NCBI GenBank assembly: GCA_963761975.1
Contig: CAVXIR010000004.1
Span: forward strand, 1,240,001-1,304,000
Direction: 5' to 3'
DNA from: JAMQPK01 sp963761975
Lineage (GTDB): Bacteria > Acidobacteriota > Vicinamibacteria > Vicinamibacterales > JAMQPK01
DNA length: 64,000 nucleotides
Each line of letters opens with the position of its first letter. Positions within the stretch are counted from its first letter, which is position 1. The translations under genes and the position numbers were made by a program. Positions 25,461-34,031 of the stretch are shown here, one piece after another. The notes under the pieces are model-generated. The model saw only the letters and a program-made list of their open reading frames with translations, ran no database searches and was not told where the DNA came from.

Positions 25461-26480
25461 TCATCTGTCGATACCGAGGACCTCGATGCCGAAGGACGGT
25501 GTTGTGGCCGATTGCACCATGCCGACACCGGGCGTGAGCTCGACGCTTCCTAACGTGCGCGGCGCAGTGCCCGGTTCATCGAGCTCATAGATGACGACCT
25601 TCACCGTGTTCACCGATGGGTTGTCGTCCACAAATGGCGCAAAGCCGAACTTCGACATCGCCGGGTGCTCCGTCCGGCCAATTCCGCCGTTTGCATTTAT
25701 TCGCAGGAGAACCAATGTCTCGTCGGGCATTTTGATTCTCAGCTGTACCTGCGTCCTCAGCGAGAAATTGATGGTCACCGTCATAACAACCGGAACGGCG
25801 GCGCCATTCAGCAGCGTTGGCGTGTACTGCCATTGCTTCACCGCATCCACGGCAGCCTGATCGAGCAAAGGGATGGATCGCAGGAGGCGCGTGTCGCTGA
25901 CGTTGCCGTTCTCGTCGATTCTGGTCTCGATGATCACGACACCCTGCACGCGCGCCTGCTGCGCCATGGGCGGGTAGACAGGAGGCACGTCTTTGATTTT
26001 TCTGGGAGCCCTCAGGTCGCCACCGATGCGAACCCCGGCAAGCGGTGGCTCAGCGTTTGCCGCACCGAAGGGCGCAACGGAAAAGACCCGCGGCTGCGAT
26101 GGGGCGCCCGGATCGAATAGTGAAACGCGCACGCCCCAAGAGTCGCCCGAAATACGGTACTCGACGCCCACGCGCAGCGCCGTCGTCCCAGAGCCGGTTT
26201 CGAATTTCAAGCCAAGCGCCGCCTTGAACGCCGACGCGCGCAGTTCCTGTGGACCGCTCACGACCGCGCCCGTTGTAACGTCACCTGCCGGACTGACGAC
26301 GATGTCGACGAGAACGGTGCCGCTGATGCCTTTCTCGATCGCGTCCTGCGGATATTCCGCATAGATCTTGTTGATCTGCTTGCGCCCTTCGACAGGCTCA
26401 GGGCGTCCCGAGCTTGTCGAGGGCGGCGCGGCTGACGATGGCCGCTGTCCTTGCGCTGGGGCCCGGCTGAAGCCGGGCAT
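25461..26480 (-). CDS. TonB family protein, C-terminal half of split copy 2
   Basis: A 339-residue frame with two TonB C-terminal domains (YPQDAIEKGISGTVLVDIVV; VPPVYPPMAQQARVQGVVII with LRSIPLLDQAAVDAVKQWQY) and an extra beta-rich tail absent from copy 1. Its first 35 residues (MPGFSRAPAQGQRPSSAAPP and on through GRPEPVEGRKQ) come from inserted repeats and replace the linker that in copy 1 joins the M56 helix directly to the TonB domains. The ATG at 26480 overlaps the M56 stop by one base (TAATG), so coupled translation is possible, but the product would lack the membrane anchor unless the repeat-encoded start provides one, which it does not appear to. Confidence 0.75.
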   Translation of the reverse strand: MPGFSRAPAQGQRPSSAAPPSTSSGRPEPVEGRKQINKIYAEYPQDAIEKGISGTVLVDIVVSPAGDVTTGAVVSGPQELRASAFKAALGLKFETGSGTTALRVGVEYRISGDSWGVRVSLFDPGAPSQPRVFSVAPFGAANAEPPLAGVRIGGDLRAPRKIKDVPPVYPPMAQQARVQGVVIIETRIDENGNVSDTRLLRSIPLLDQAAVDAVKQWQYTPTLLNGAAVPVVMTVTINFSLRTQVQLRIKMPDETLVLLRINANGGIGRTEHPAMSKFGFAPFVDDNPSVNTVKVVIYELDEPGTAPRTLGSVELTPGVGMVQSATTPSFGIEVLGIDR

Positions 26481-26636
26481 TACCGGAGACCGGACGTCCG
26501 GCCAGAGCTGGACGAGCCGGAAGTCTCAGAAGTCCGGCTATCCGCCATCGCTCCATCAAGTGCCGCGGGTTGTGAAGCGCCCCGCCCAAGGCCTGGCGAA
26601 GGCGGGAAGCCGGACGCCACGTACCGTGGCGTCGCC
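26385..26636. repeat. cluster of palindromic repeats separating M56 and TonB halves of copy 2
   Basis: About 250 bases absent from copy 1. It contains an inverted pair CCCTTCGACAGGCTCAGGG (26385-26403) and CCCGAGCTTGTCGAGGG (26407-26423); the hairpin repeat GCCCGGCTGAAGCCGGGC (26461-26478), whose flank carries the stop and start codons; a further AGCCGGA...TCCGGCT pair near 26515-26540; and GAAGCCGGACGCCACGTAC (about 26605-26623). The boundaries follow from copy 1, where AVPLQ is followed after a few residues by the TonB domain. Confidence 0.7.
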
Positions 26637-27589
26637 TGCAGCGGCACCGCCCAAGCGCCCACGGAGGCGGTTGCCGCAATCACGCTAAGCAATACGAACC
26701 CAGCGGCGACGGCGCGCCCGCGTGACATAGAGACCTCCTCGAGGACGGCATCAATGCGCGTCCGAAGCTCGCGCGAGCTCGACATCCCCGTGCTCAAGTG
26801 CGGAACTAGGTCGTGACCTGACAGCTCGATCAGGCATCGTACATACACCTCGCGGTGCCCGATGAGCTCGATCACACGTCGATCAACCACCTGCTCTCGC
26901 GCGACACGAATGCGCGAGCGTAGCAGCCACACCCACGGATGGAACCACAGCAGCGTCGCCACGATCTCTTCAATGGCGGCAATCAACGCATCTCGACGTT
27001 TCACATGCAGCAGCTCGTGACACACGATCGCCCGCTGTCTGGTGCCGTCAACGGACGAGAAATTCGACGGCAACACGACGATCGCCCCGAAAACCCCGAA
27101 GGTTGCAGGACTCGCTCGCTCGGGATGCTCGAAATATCGAGGCACCACGCCGAACATCCCTTCGAGATCGCGCGCAACGTCGGGCGCTGGAATTTCGCGT
27201 GCCTGAGCCCGGAATCGACGCAGGCGGATGAGGCCGCCACAGAGCCACAACAGCCTGAGGGCAATACCGGCAAGGACGAGGCCGAGCACGACAACGCCAG
27301 CATCGAATTGTGAGGAAGGTGGCGGCTCGGCGGTCGTCGCAAGAAGTCGATACCTGTCAGCTCCAACGGAGACCGTCACGGCGGTGGCTCCAGCGGGCGA
27401 TTCCGCAGGCCGTCGCGGCTGCATCAGCGGGAGCAGCAGCGTGGACGCGAGCGTCAAATGGAGCGCCGCCAGCTTGAGACGCGGCTCCCCCGCTCTGAGA
27501 AGCCGCATCGCGATGAGCGCTGCAACGACCAGCAGGCCCGATTGAACCCAATGCGCGGCTACGTTCCTCGCGAGCAGTTCAGCGTTCAT
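26480..27589 (-). CDS. M56 (BlaR1-type) membrane metallopeptidase, N-terminal half of copy 2
   Basis: A 369-residue integral membrane peptidase. The N-terminal helices (VQSGLLVVAALIAMRLLR; LHLTLASTLLLPLM) precede a cytosolic zinc protease with HELLHVKRRD (His, Glu, His of the HExxH site) and the M56 continuation EEIVATLLWFHPWVWLLRSR and REQVVDRRVIELIGHREVYV. In BlaR1/MecR1 such a domain, once triggered, cleaves the partner BlaI repressor. The blaI-like gene directly upstream overlaps this one by 11 bases (ATGAACGCTGA), so the pair is co-translated. The C-terminal 50 residues after AVPLQ are repeat-encoded low complexity, and the frame then stops where copy 1 continues into TonB domains. Confidence 0.88.
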   Translation of the reverse strand: MNAELLARNVAAHWVQSGLLVVAALIAMRLLRAGEPRLKLAALHLTLASTLLLPLMQPRRPAESPAGATAVTVSVGADRYRLLATTAEPPPSSQFDAGVVVLGLVLAGIALRLLWLCGGLIRLRRFRAQAREIPAPDVARDLEGMFGVVPRYFEHPERASPATFGVFGAIVVLPSNFSSVDGTRQRAIVCHELLHVKRRDALIAAIEEIVATLLWFHPWVWLLRSRIRVAREQVVDRRVIELIGHREVYVRCLIELSGHDLVPHLSTGMSSSRELRTRIDAVLEEVSMSRGRAVAAGFVLLSVIAATASVGAWAVPLQATPRYVASGFPPSPGLGRGASQPAALDGAMADSRTSETSGSSSSGRTSGLR

Positions 27590-27974
27590 CGGCGTCCTCG
27601 CTTTTTCGCAACTTCAGCTGTGCCGCGATTTCCTGCAAGTCGTCTTCCGTGAGGTGGCGATCGCGAACCAGATGCTGCACGAGCGGCTCCGCGGCGCCGC
27701 CGAACACCCGATCCACGAACTCGTGCACCATTTCGGCCAGCACTCGCTGGCGCGCACGGGCGGGCCGATAAACAAACGCGCGATCGGCGCGGCTGACCTT
27801 CAGGTGCCCTTTCCGCTCCAGAATCCGCATCATTGTCATCACCGTCGTGTAGGCGATTTGCCTGCGCTCGCGGAGCGTCTCGTAGACATCGCGCACGGTC
27901 GCGCTCTCGCGCTCCCAGACGACTTTCATGATCTCGAGCTCCTGCTCGGTCAGAACCGGCGGCTGCTTGGCCAT
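27579..27974 (-). CDS. BlaI/MecI/CopY family transcriptional repressor
   Basis: A 131-residue winged-helix repressor: LTEQELEIMKVVWERESATV, then RDVYETLRERRQIAYTTVMT (recognition helix region) and MMRILERKGHLKVSRADRAF, followed by a dimerisation tail (EMVHEFVDRVFGGAAEPLVQ) where BlaI proteins are cleaved by their M56 partner. It is expected to repress its own operon, BlaI plus the two M56-TonB genes. A dyad TACTAA-TCAG-TTAGTA lies just upstream of its ATG. The start has no clear Shine-Dalgarno sequence, so translation may be leaderless. Confidence 0.93.
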   Translation of the reverse strand: MAKQPPVLTEQELEIMKVVWERESATVRDVYETLRERRQIAYTTVMTMMRILERKGHLKVSRADRAFVYRPARARQRVLAEMVHEFVDRVFGGAAEPLVQHLVRDRHLTEDDLQEIAAQLKLRKSEDADER

Positions 27975-27979
27975 TTGTC

Positions 27980-27995
27980 TACTAATCAGTTAGTA
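27980..27995. promoter_or_regulatory. probable BlaI operator dyad
   Basis: TACTAA (27980-27985) and TTAGTA (27990-27995) form a perfect inverted repeat with a TCAG spacer, starting six bases upstream of the repressor ATG and overlapping the likely promoter. Size, AT-rich arms and position fit a BlaI/CopY-type autoregulatory operator. Confidence 0.6.
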
Positions 27996-28055
27996 CTAAA
28001 GCAATGATTCGTGTCAAGCGGATTTTCGGGGGCGTGAGGGCTATGGCGAGATTGG

Positions 28056-28080
28056 GCTGACCTGAAGGTCAGCACCACGC
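28056..28080. repeat. hairpin repeat (GCTGACCT-GA-AGGTCAGC) 3' of the hydrolase gene
   Basis: GCTGACCT (28056-28063) pairs perfectly with AGGTCAGC (28066-28073) around GA and is followed by ACCACGC. Plan and position match the elements at 18489 and 26461, although the arms have different bases. It ends nine bases before the stop codon position of the minus-strand hydrolase gene, so it forms the 3' end of that transcript. Confidence 0.65.
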
Positions 28081-28081
28081 T

Positions 28082-30013
28082 TTACTTCAGCTGCCAGCTT
28101 TCATCGAAGAAGCCGGACGTCGCCACTTCTCCTTTGACCGAGACAACCGCGTAATCACCCAACCTGGGGAAGAACATCGACTCGGTAGTTGCCGCTATCC
28201 GATCGACGCTGAAGGTATGACCGCTATTGATGACGACGTAACGCTCCGGGTTCAGCGGATTCGGATAAATCATCACAAGAGCACGGGTCGCGGCGGGAAA
28301 TGTCTGCGCGCCGACGGCGATTTCGCGTTGCGTCCACTGAATGGGCATTCGACTCATGACTTTCGCGATCATCGTGTTGCTGCCGGGATCGCCGAACAGG
28401 ATGAGGTTGTACTTCGCGATGTCTTCCGGCAACACGGCAACGTCGTCTTTCACGCGGATGTCGCCACGCACCCACTTCGCGAATTCCGATTTCAGCGTGT
28501 CGAATCGGCCCTGCGCGTAGTCGTGCACAGCCGGGTTCCACGGCCGGCCAGTGCCACGGACGGCAAGAAATCCTTCCATGAACGCATCGTCAATCGGACC
28601 CTGCAGCCCATGAACTTTCCTCAAACCAGCCGGCCGGCCGCGCACGATCGTCCACGCGCGATCCTTCTTTTCGAACGTCGGATTGGGCCCGGCTTTGAGC
28701 GTCTCCCCATCAATCTCGTAGACAGCTGGGGACGCGGTAAACGTGAGACGGTTCACGTTTGTCGTGGTCACGAGATACGACTTCAGGTCGTCTGTGCGCG
28801 AGGCATCGACTTCGGCGCGCACGTAATGTTCGTCGAGGCCGCCAATCGCCACCCAGTGACACTCGTTGAACCGAGTGGTGTAGGTAACGCAGCGAATGCG
28901 ATTCGGCACCTTGTCGGCATCCTGCAACACTCTGCGAATGAAGGCCTCCGATTCGGCCTTGCTCTCCGGATGCCATGAGTGACCGGTTTTGGGACCCACG
29001 AGAAACAGCGCGCGAAGGTCTCTCGTCGTCCAGCGATACGGTGTCTCCTGTCTGAAGCGGAAACCTTCTTTTATCCACGCATCGCGCATCTCAAACGGAC
29101 CCGCGTTGCCATCGGTCTCGCCGATGTAGCCCACGGTTGGCACGTTGAATGCGTTCAGCGCATATTCGACCGCGTCGTAATAGGTCAGCGTCGGCACCTG
29201 ATAGCCAGGAAGCGGCAGCTTAATCACGCGCTTGGCCTGTGTGTAGGTCTTGACGTATCCGGCACTCGACTCGACCGCGGCCCATTTGCCGGAGTGCTGC
29301 AGGCCCAGGTGCCATGCGCCCTGCCCGCCCATCGAGTGGCCGCGAATCACGATTCGCTTCGGATCGATGTTGTAACGGCTTCGGACCGACTCGACCGCTT
29401 CGAATACGTCGGTTTCGCCGGCGTAGCGATACGACAGGTTCATGCGGCCCAGGGGTTCGAGCTGAATGTAGTCCTCAGCCGGGATTTGTGAAGTCTCGTG
29501 CGGGGCTTCCTGCTGCGTGAGAAACCGCACTTCGTTGAGCTGCAGTTGCGTTCCATGCAGCCAGACGTCGAGCCGGATCGGCTTGGAACCGTCGTAGGAA
29601 GCCGGGATGGTCAGGCCATAGGGCTGCACGCTGCCGTCGACTCGCGACACGTACCCGCGGACAACATGCCCGGCTTTCTTGGCCCACGACGCGGTTCCGC
29701 TTTCAAGCTCTTTGACGCGGGCAATACCTGTGTCGAGCGCACGAACCGTTTCGGGGACGTACGCCGCAGTAAAGAATTCCTCCGGAAATCTCAGAATGAA
29801 TTGCGCCGCTTTCTGATAGATCGCGACATCGGCCAGCAGTGCTGGATCGGAGCGCTTCGCCCTCAGCGCGTCGATCCGCTGCGTCAAATCAGCCAGCTTG
29901 GTTTGAATGACGCTTTGGGTGGCCGCGCTCGGTGGGAACGTGCGCTCGGGTGCCTGTGCGGCAACGATCGTGCTCAGCAGAAGACACAGGAACGCCCTCT
30001 TCAACACGAACAT
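28082..30013 (-). CDS. secreted alpha/beta hydrolase (prolyl oligopeptidase-like)
   Basis: A 643-residue exported protein (signal peptide about 1-19, AAQAPERTF). The central alpha/beta-hydrolase domain has the nucleophile elbow G-H-S-M-G-G (in RIVIRGHSMGGQGAWHLG) and a later KTGHSWHPESKAESEAF that may provide the catalytic His. Domain order is a helical N-terminal part (about 30-110), the hydrolase domain (about 120-420), and a C-terminal beta-rich domain of unknown role. These proteins are usually annotated as prolyl oligopeptidase or PHB-depolymerase-like; substrate is unknown. It is divergent from the FtsX permease gene. Confidence 0.8.
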   Translation of the reverse strand: MFVLKRAFLCLLLSTIVAAQAPERTFPPSAATQSVIQTKLADLTQRIDALRAKRSDPALLADVAIYQKAAQFILRFPEEFFTAAYVPETVRALDTGIARVKELESGTASWAKKAGHVVRGYVSRVDGSVQPYGLTIPASYDGSKPIRLDVWLHGTQLQLNEVRFLTQQEAPHETSQIPAEDYIQLEPLGRMNLSYRYAGETDVFEAVESVRSRYNIDPKRIVIRGHSMGGQGAWHLGLQHSGKWAAVESSAGYVKTYTQAKRVIKLPLPGYQVPTLTYYDAVEYALNAFNVPTVGYIGETDGNAGPFEMRDAWIKEGFRFRQETPYRWTTRDLRALFLVGPKTGHSWHPESKAESEAFIRRVLQDADKVPNRIRCVTYTTRFNECHWVAIGGLDEHYVRAEVDASRTDDLKSYLVTTTNVNRLTFTASPAVYEIDGETLKAGPNPTFEKKDRAWTIVRGRPAGLRKVHGLQGPIDDAFMEGFLAVRGTGRPWNPAVHDYAQGRFDTLKSEFAKWVRGDIRVKDDVAVLPEDIAKYNLILFGDPGSNTMIAKVMSRMPIQWTQREIAVGAQTFPAATRALVMIYPNPLNPERYVVINSGHTFSVDRIAATTESMFFPRLGDYAVVSVKGEVATSGFFDESWQLK

Positions 30014-30164
30014 CCTCCTCCTGCAGCTGGGTCACTCGCGAGTTTAGCAGAGTCCCAGAAGCGCGTCCTTCGTCCCACCATCGGACGTTTGTCTCGGCCG
30101 GTGACGGACGCTTCTGTAATTTAGGCGGGGATCAGGCGGCACGCGGCTTGATAATGACCGACGC

Positions 30165-32705
30165 ATGCTGAAAGACCTCCGCCACGCCGTTCGTGTGCTG
30201 ACCCAGGCCAAGGGATGGGCCGTCGTCGTCGTCCTGTCGCTTGCCGTCGGTATCGGCGCGAATACCGCCGTCTTTACAGCCGTGAACGTGCAGCTTCTGC
30301 GCACGCTTCAGGTGGAAGATCCCGATTCGCTGGTTCGCCTTAGATGGGGCGGCAAAAACGACATGTCGAACGACTCGAGCGACTACGGGTCGAGCGGGCG
30401 CGGTGCAGACGGACAAACGGTTCGAGCAACCTTCTCGTACCCCATGTTCGAGCATTTCAGGTCGGCTAATCAGACGATGACCGATCTTGCGGCCACTCGG
30501 CCGATTGGCGGTCTGACGGTCACCATAGACGGGAGGGCAGAAACCGCGAGCGCGCTCATGGCCACAGGCAACTATCATGCGCTCCTTGGCGTCAGCGCGC
30601 GGCTTGGACGCACGCTCCTGCCCGAAGACGACAATCCTTCAGCGCCCGCCGTCGCCGTGCTGAGCGAGCGTTACTGGCAATCGCGGTTCTCGGCCGATCC
30701 GTCGGTCGTTGGCAAGACGATACGAGTCCACGCCATTCCAGTGACCATCGTCGGTGTCACCGAGGCGTCCTTTACCGGAACGCAACTTGTGACGGCGCAG
30801 CCTGCCGCGCTGTCGATGCCAATCAGGCTGGAGGATCAAATCAGCGGTGAGGCGCCGCGGCTGAACGATCCGACGGCATGGTGGGTTCAAGTAACCGGCC
30901 GGCTCAGGCCCGGCATCACTCCCGATCAGGTGCACGGCAACCTTGGATCGGTTTTCCAGCGGCAGGCGCGTGCCGGGTTGGACGCCTATCTCGCATCGGT
31001 GACGGATGAAATTCGAAACCGATCGGAGAATCAAGGGCGCTCGGGCGTCCCTCATCTGCTCGTCGATTCGGCGAGCCGCGGCACGTATGCCGGCGACGCA
31101 CGCCAGATGAGATCCCTCAACATTCTCGCCGGTATCGTCGGCCTCGTGCTTGTCCTGGTCTGCGCGAATGTGGCGAATCTTCTGCTCTCACGGGCAACCG
31201 GGCGCCAGCGGGAAATTTCCGTCAGGCTGTCGATGGGTGCCACGCGCGGCCGTGTAATCCGACAACTGCTGACCGAGAGCCTGCTGTTGGCTTCTATTGG
31301 TGGAGCGCTTGGGCTGGTGCTGGCCCGCTGGGGACAGTCGCTATTGCCGGCGCCCGTCGGTAGCACCGCGCCAGCGGACTGGCGCATTCTCCTGTTCACG
31401 GCAGGGATGACGGTGCTGGCGGGAATCATCTTCGGCATTGCGCCGGCGTTGCGCGCAACGAAGATGGATGTGGGCATTGCGCTCAAGGAAAACAGCCGCA
31501 GTGTAGCGGCCTCGAACACAATTCTCTCGAGAGCGCTGCTTGTGGTGCAGGTGTCGATCTCGGTCGTCCTGCTCGTCGGTGCGGGGCTATTCCAGCACAC
31601 ACTGAACAATCTACGGAGCGTCGATGTCGGATTCGATCCTCAAAACCTTCTGTTCGTCCGCGTGGACGCGGAGGGGGCGGGCCTCAGCGACGAGCGCAGG
31701 TTGCAGTTCGTTCAGGACGGCATGAATCGGCTGCAGGCCGTCGCAGGCGTAAAAGCAGCCACCGTCTCGAGACCGACGTTGCTGTCCGGCAGCGTCAGCA
31801 CGACGAACATTTTCCTGGCGGGCCGGGAATATCCGCGCGGACGCGCCGGGTACTCGGCCGATCGGACTGAGATCCACCGCGTGATCGTGGCGCCAAACTA
31901 TTTTGCGACCATGGGGATACCGCTCGTCGCCGGACGGGCATTCACCGACCGCGACGATCGGCGGTCGCCCGGAGTGGCAATTATCAACCAGGCCGCTGCA
32001 CGGAAGTTCTTTCCGGATGAAAATCCGATCGGCCGCCGCTTTGGAAGTTCGCTGGAAGATTCCGGCAAAACCGAGGTCGTCGGAGTCCTCCGTGATGTTC
32101 CCTACAACAGTCTGCGCGATCCCGCCCCGCCGACGCTGTATGTGCCGTACCTGCAGACCAATGCTGAAGATCTGGTCTTTACTGTGCGCACGACAGCCGA
32201 CCCTTCAACGTTGCTCAGTGCTGTGCGTGGGACCATGAGTGCCGTCGATCCCAACATTCCGATCGTCACAATCGAAACACAAGTGTCCCAGATCGAGCGC
32301 CGCTATGCGCAGGAACAAGTGCTCTGCCAGGCCTACACGTTGTTCGGCGGCATCGCGCTCTTCGTGGCCGGCATCGGGCTCTTTGGCTTGATGTCGTACA
32401 ACGTCTCGCGCAGAACGCGCGAGATCGGCATCCGGATGGCGATGGGCGCCGAACGCGAAGCCGTACTAGGCCTGGTCCTCCGCGAATCGATGCTGCTGGT
32501 CTGTGGCGGAATCGTCATCGGCATCGCGGTGGCCGTAGCCGCAGGAAGACTGGTCGAATCTCAGTTGTTCGGTCTCGAGCCGACCGACCCGGTCACCATG
32601 ATGCTGGCCATTGCGGTCATGGGGGTCGTATCCGCGGCCGCGGGCTATCTGCCGGCACGCCGCGCCACACGCGTCGATCCGATGATCGCTCTGCGGTACG
32701 AATAG
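30165..32705 (+). CDS. FtsX/MacB-type ABC transporter permease
   Basis: An 846-residue permease of the kind common in Acidobacteria: MLKDLRHAVRVLTQAKGWAV followed by the first helix (VVVVLSLAVGIGANTAVFTA), a large periplasmic MacB_PCD domain (about 45-290), an FtsX core (LVLVLVCANVANLLLSRATG; REISVRLSMGATRGRVIRQL), a second periplasmic domain, and a second FtsX core (GIALFVAGIGLFGLMSYNVS; REIGIRMAMGAEREAVLGLV). No ATPase gene is adjacent, so it must use one encoded elsewhere. Such duplicated-FtsX proteins are thought to be tripartite efflux or lipoprotein-handling permeases. The C-terminal PARRATRVDPMIALRYE is canonical. Confidence 0.92.
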   Translation: MLKDLRHAVRVLTQAKGWAVVVVLSLAVGIGANTAVFTAVNVQLLRTLQVEDPDSLVRLRWGGKNDMSNDSSDYGSSGRGADGQTVRATFSYPMFEHFRSANQTMTDLAATRPIGGLTVTIDGRAETASALMATGNYHALLGVSARLGRTLLPEDDNPSAPAVAVLSERYWQSRFSADPSVVGKTIRVHAIPVTIVGVTEASFTGTQLVTAQPAALSMPIRLEDQISGEAPRLNDPTAWWVQVTGRLRPGITPDQVHGNLGSVFQRQARAGLDAYLASVTDEIRNRSENQGRSGVPHLLVDSASRGTYAGDARQMRSLNILAGIVGLVLVLVCANVANLLLSRATGRQREISVRLSMGATRGRVIRQLLTESLLLASIGGALGLVLARWGQSLLPAPVGSTAPADWRILLFTAGMTVLAGIIFGIAPALRATKMDVGIALKENSRSVAASNTILSRALLVVQVSISVVLLVGAGLFQHTLNNLRSVDVGFDPQNLLFVRVDAEGAGLSDERRLQFVQDGMNRLQAVAGVKAATVSRPTLLSGSVSTTNIFLAGREYPRGRAGYSADRTEIHRVIVAPNYFATMGIPLVAGRAFTDRDDRRSPGVAIINQAAARKFFPDENPIGRRFGSSLEDSGKTEVVGVLRDVPYNSLRDPAPPTLYVPYLQTNAEDLVFTVRTTADPSTLLSAVRGTMSAVDPNIPIVTIETQVSQIERRYAQEQVLCQAYTLFGGIALFVAGIGLFGLMSYNVSRRTREIGIRMAMGAEREAVLGLVLRESMLLVCGGIVIGIAVAVAAGRLVESQLFGLEPTDPVTMMLAIAVMGVVSAAAGYLPARRATRVDPMIALRYE

Positions 32706-32720
32706 GTTTAAGATTGCGCC

Positions 32721-34012
32721 ATGCGAAATGGGGTCCTTCTCTTGGTATCGGCCATGCTGATCGCCGCCTACGCGGGGGGGCCGGCCGATGCGCAACAACC
32801 CGCGGCAGACGTACCAACGTTCACCAGGGACGTCGCGCCCATTCTGTTCAAGCACTGCGTCAACTGCCACCGTCCGGGCGAGATGGCCCCGATGTCGCTG
32901 CTGACGTACGAGAGCGCGCGTCCCTATGCGCGCGCCATCGCAAACGCGATCGGCAATCGCACCATGCCGCCATGGCACGCGGACGCGCCCACCGGCACAT
33001 TCGACAACGAGCGCTCGCTCACGGATCGAGAGCGGCAGACGCTCGTCGGGTGGTTAACTGGCGGTGCACCGAATGGAGATCCGAAAGACCTGCCGCCACC
33101 GCCAACCTTCACCGAAGGCTGGAACCTTGGGAAGCCGGATCTTGTGCTGGAAATGCAGGAAGACTATCGGCTGCCGGCAAAAGGCACGATCCAGGTACCG
33201 AATGGTTCTACATTCCCACGGACTTCAGCGAGCCGAAATGGGTTACGTCGATCGAGGTCAGGCCGGGCGACCGGACCGCGGTTCATCATGTTCTCGTCTA
33301 TTACCGCGCAAAGCCCGACTCGACCCGCCAACCGGTTGCACGACCGAACCAGAACCATCAATCCAATCCGCCTCCAGACGAGGAGGGCGTAGCCGAGCGG
33401 CCGCGCCGTCGTGACCTGAACGCCATGCCAGCCCGGCTCGTCGCCACCTATGCACCCGGTACCAATCCGCAGGTCGCGCCGTCGGGAACGGCATTTCGCC
33501 TCGAGCCTGGTGGAATCATCGAGCTGCAGATGCATTACACGGCGACTGGTAAGCCGACGTCCGACCGCACGAAAATCGGCATCACGTTCTCAACCGCATC
33601 CGCGCCTCGTGAAGTGCGCGCGCAGCATTTCTTCAACGTGACGATGAAGCTGCCCGCGGGTGCCGCTGATGTTGCCGTGACAACCGACCTCGAGTTCCTG
33701 CAGGACGCGACAGTGTGGGGACTGTTCCCGCATACACACCTCCGCGGCAAGAAATGGGACTACAAGCTGGTGCTGCCGAACGGCGAAGCGCGGCCGATTC
33801 TGTCGGTTCCCCGATACGACTTCAACTGGCAGACCTACTACATGTTCAAGCAGCCGCTGCAGGTCCCGAAGGGCTCGAAGATTGTGTCGACCGCCTGGTA
33901 CGACAACTCCGCTGCAAATAAGGCGAATCCCGATCCAGCCAAAGAAGTGCTGTGGGGCGATCAGACCTGGCAGGAGATGCAGTACACCGGCGTACTTTTA
34001 AGCGCGAATTGA
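32721..34012 (+). pseudogene. haem c plus copper type II monooxygenase-like protein, frameshifted
   Basis: The first frame (32721 to about 33200) gives a signal peptide, a haem motif C46-V-N-C-H50 and a Planctomycete-type cytochrome domain (PGEMAPMSLLTYESARPYAR). The second frame (about 33200 to 34012) continues with EWFYIPTDFSEPKWVTSIEV and the copper pattern of peptidylglycine/dopamine monooxygenase-like proteins: VHHVLVYY, LQMHYTATG and FPHTHLRGKKW. One base is missing near GTACC (33195-33199); restoring it joins the two into about 430 residues, the normal size. If the frameshift is a sequencing artefact this is an intact periplasmic haem-copper protein. Substrate unknown. Confidence 0.8.
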
Positions 34013-34031
34013 GAGATTGGAAGATAGTGTC

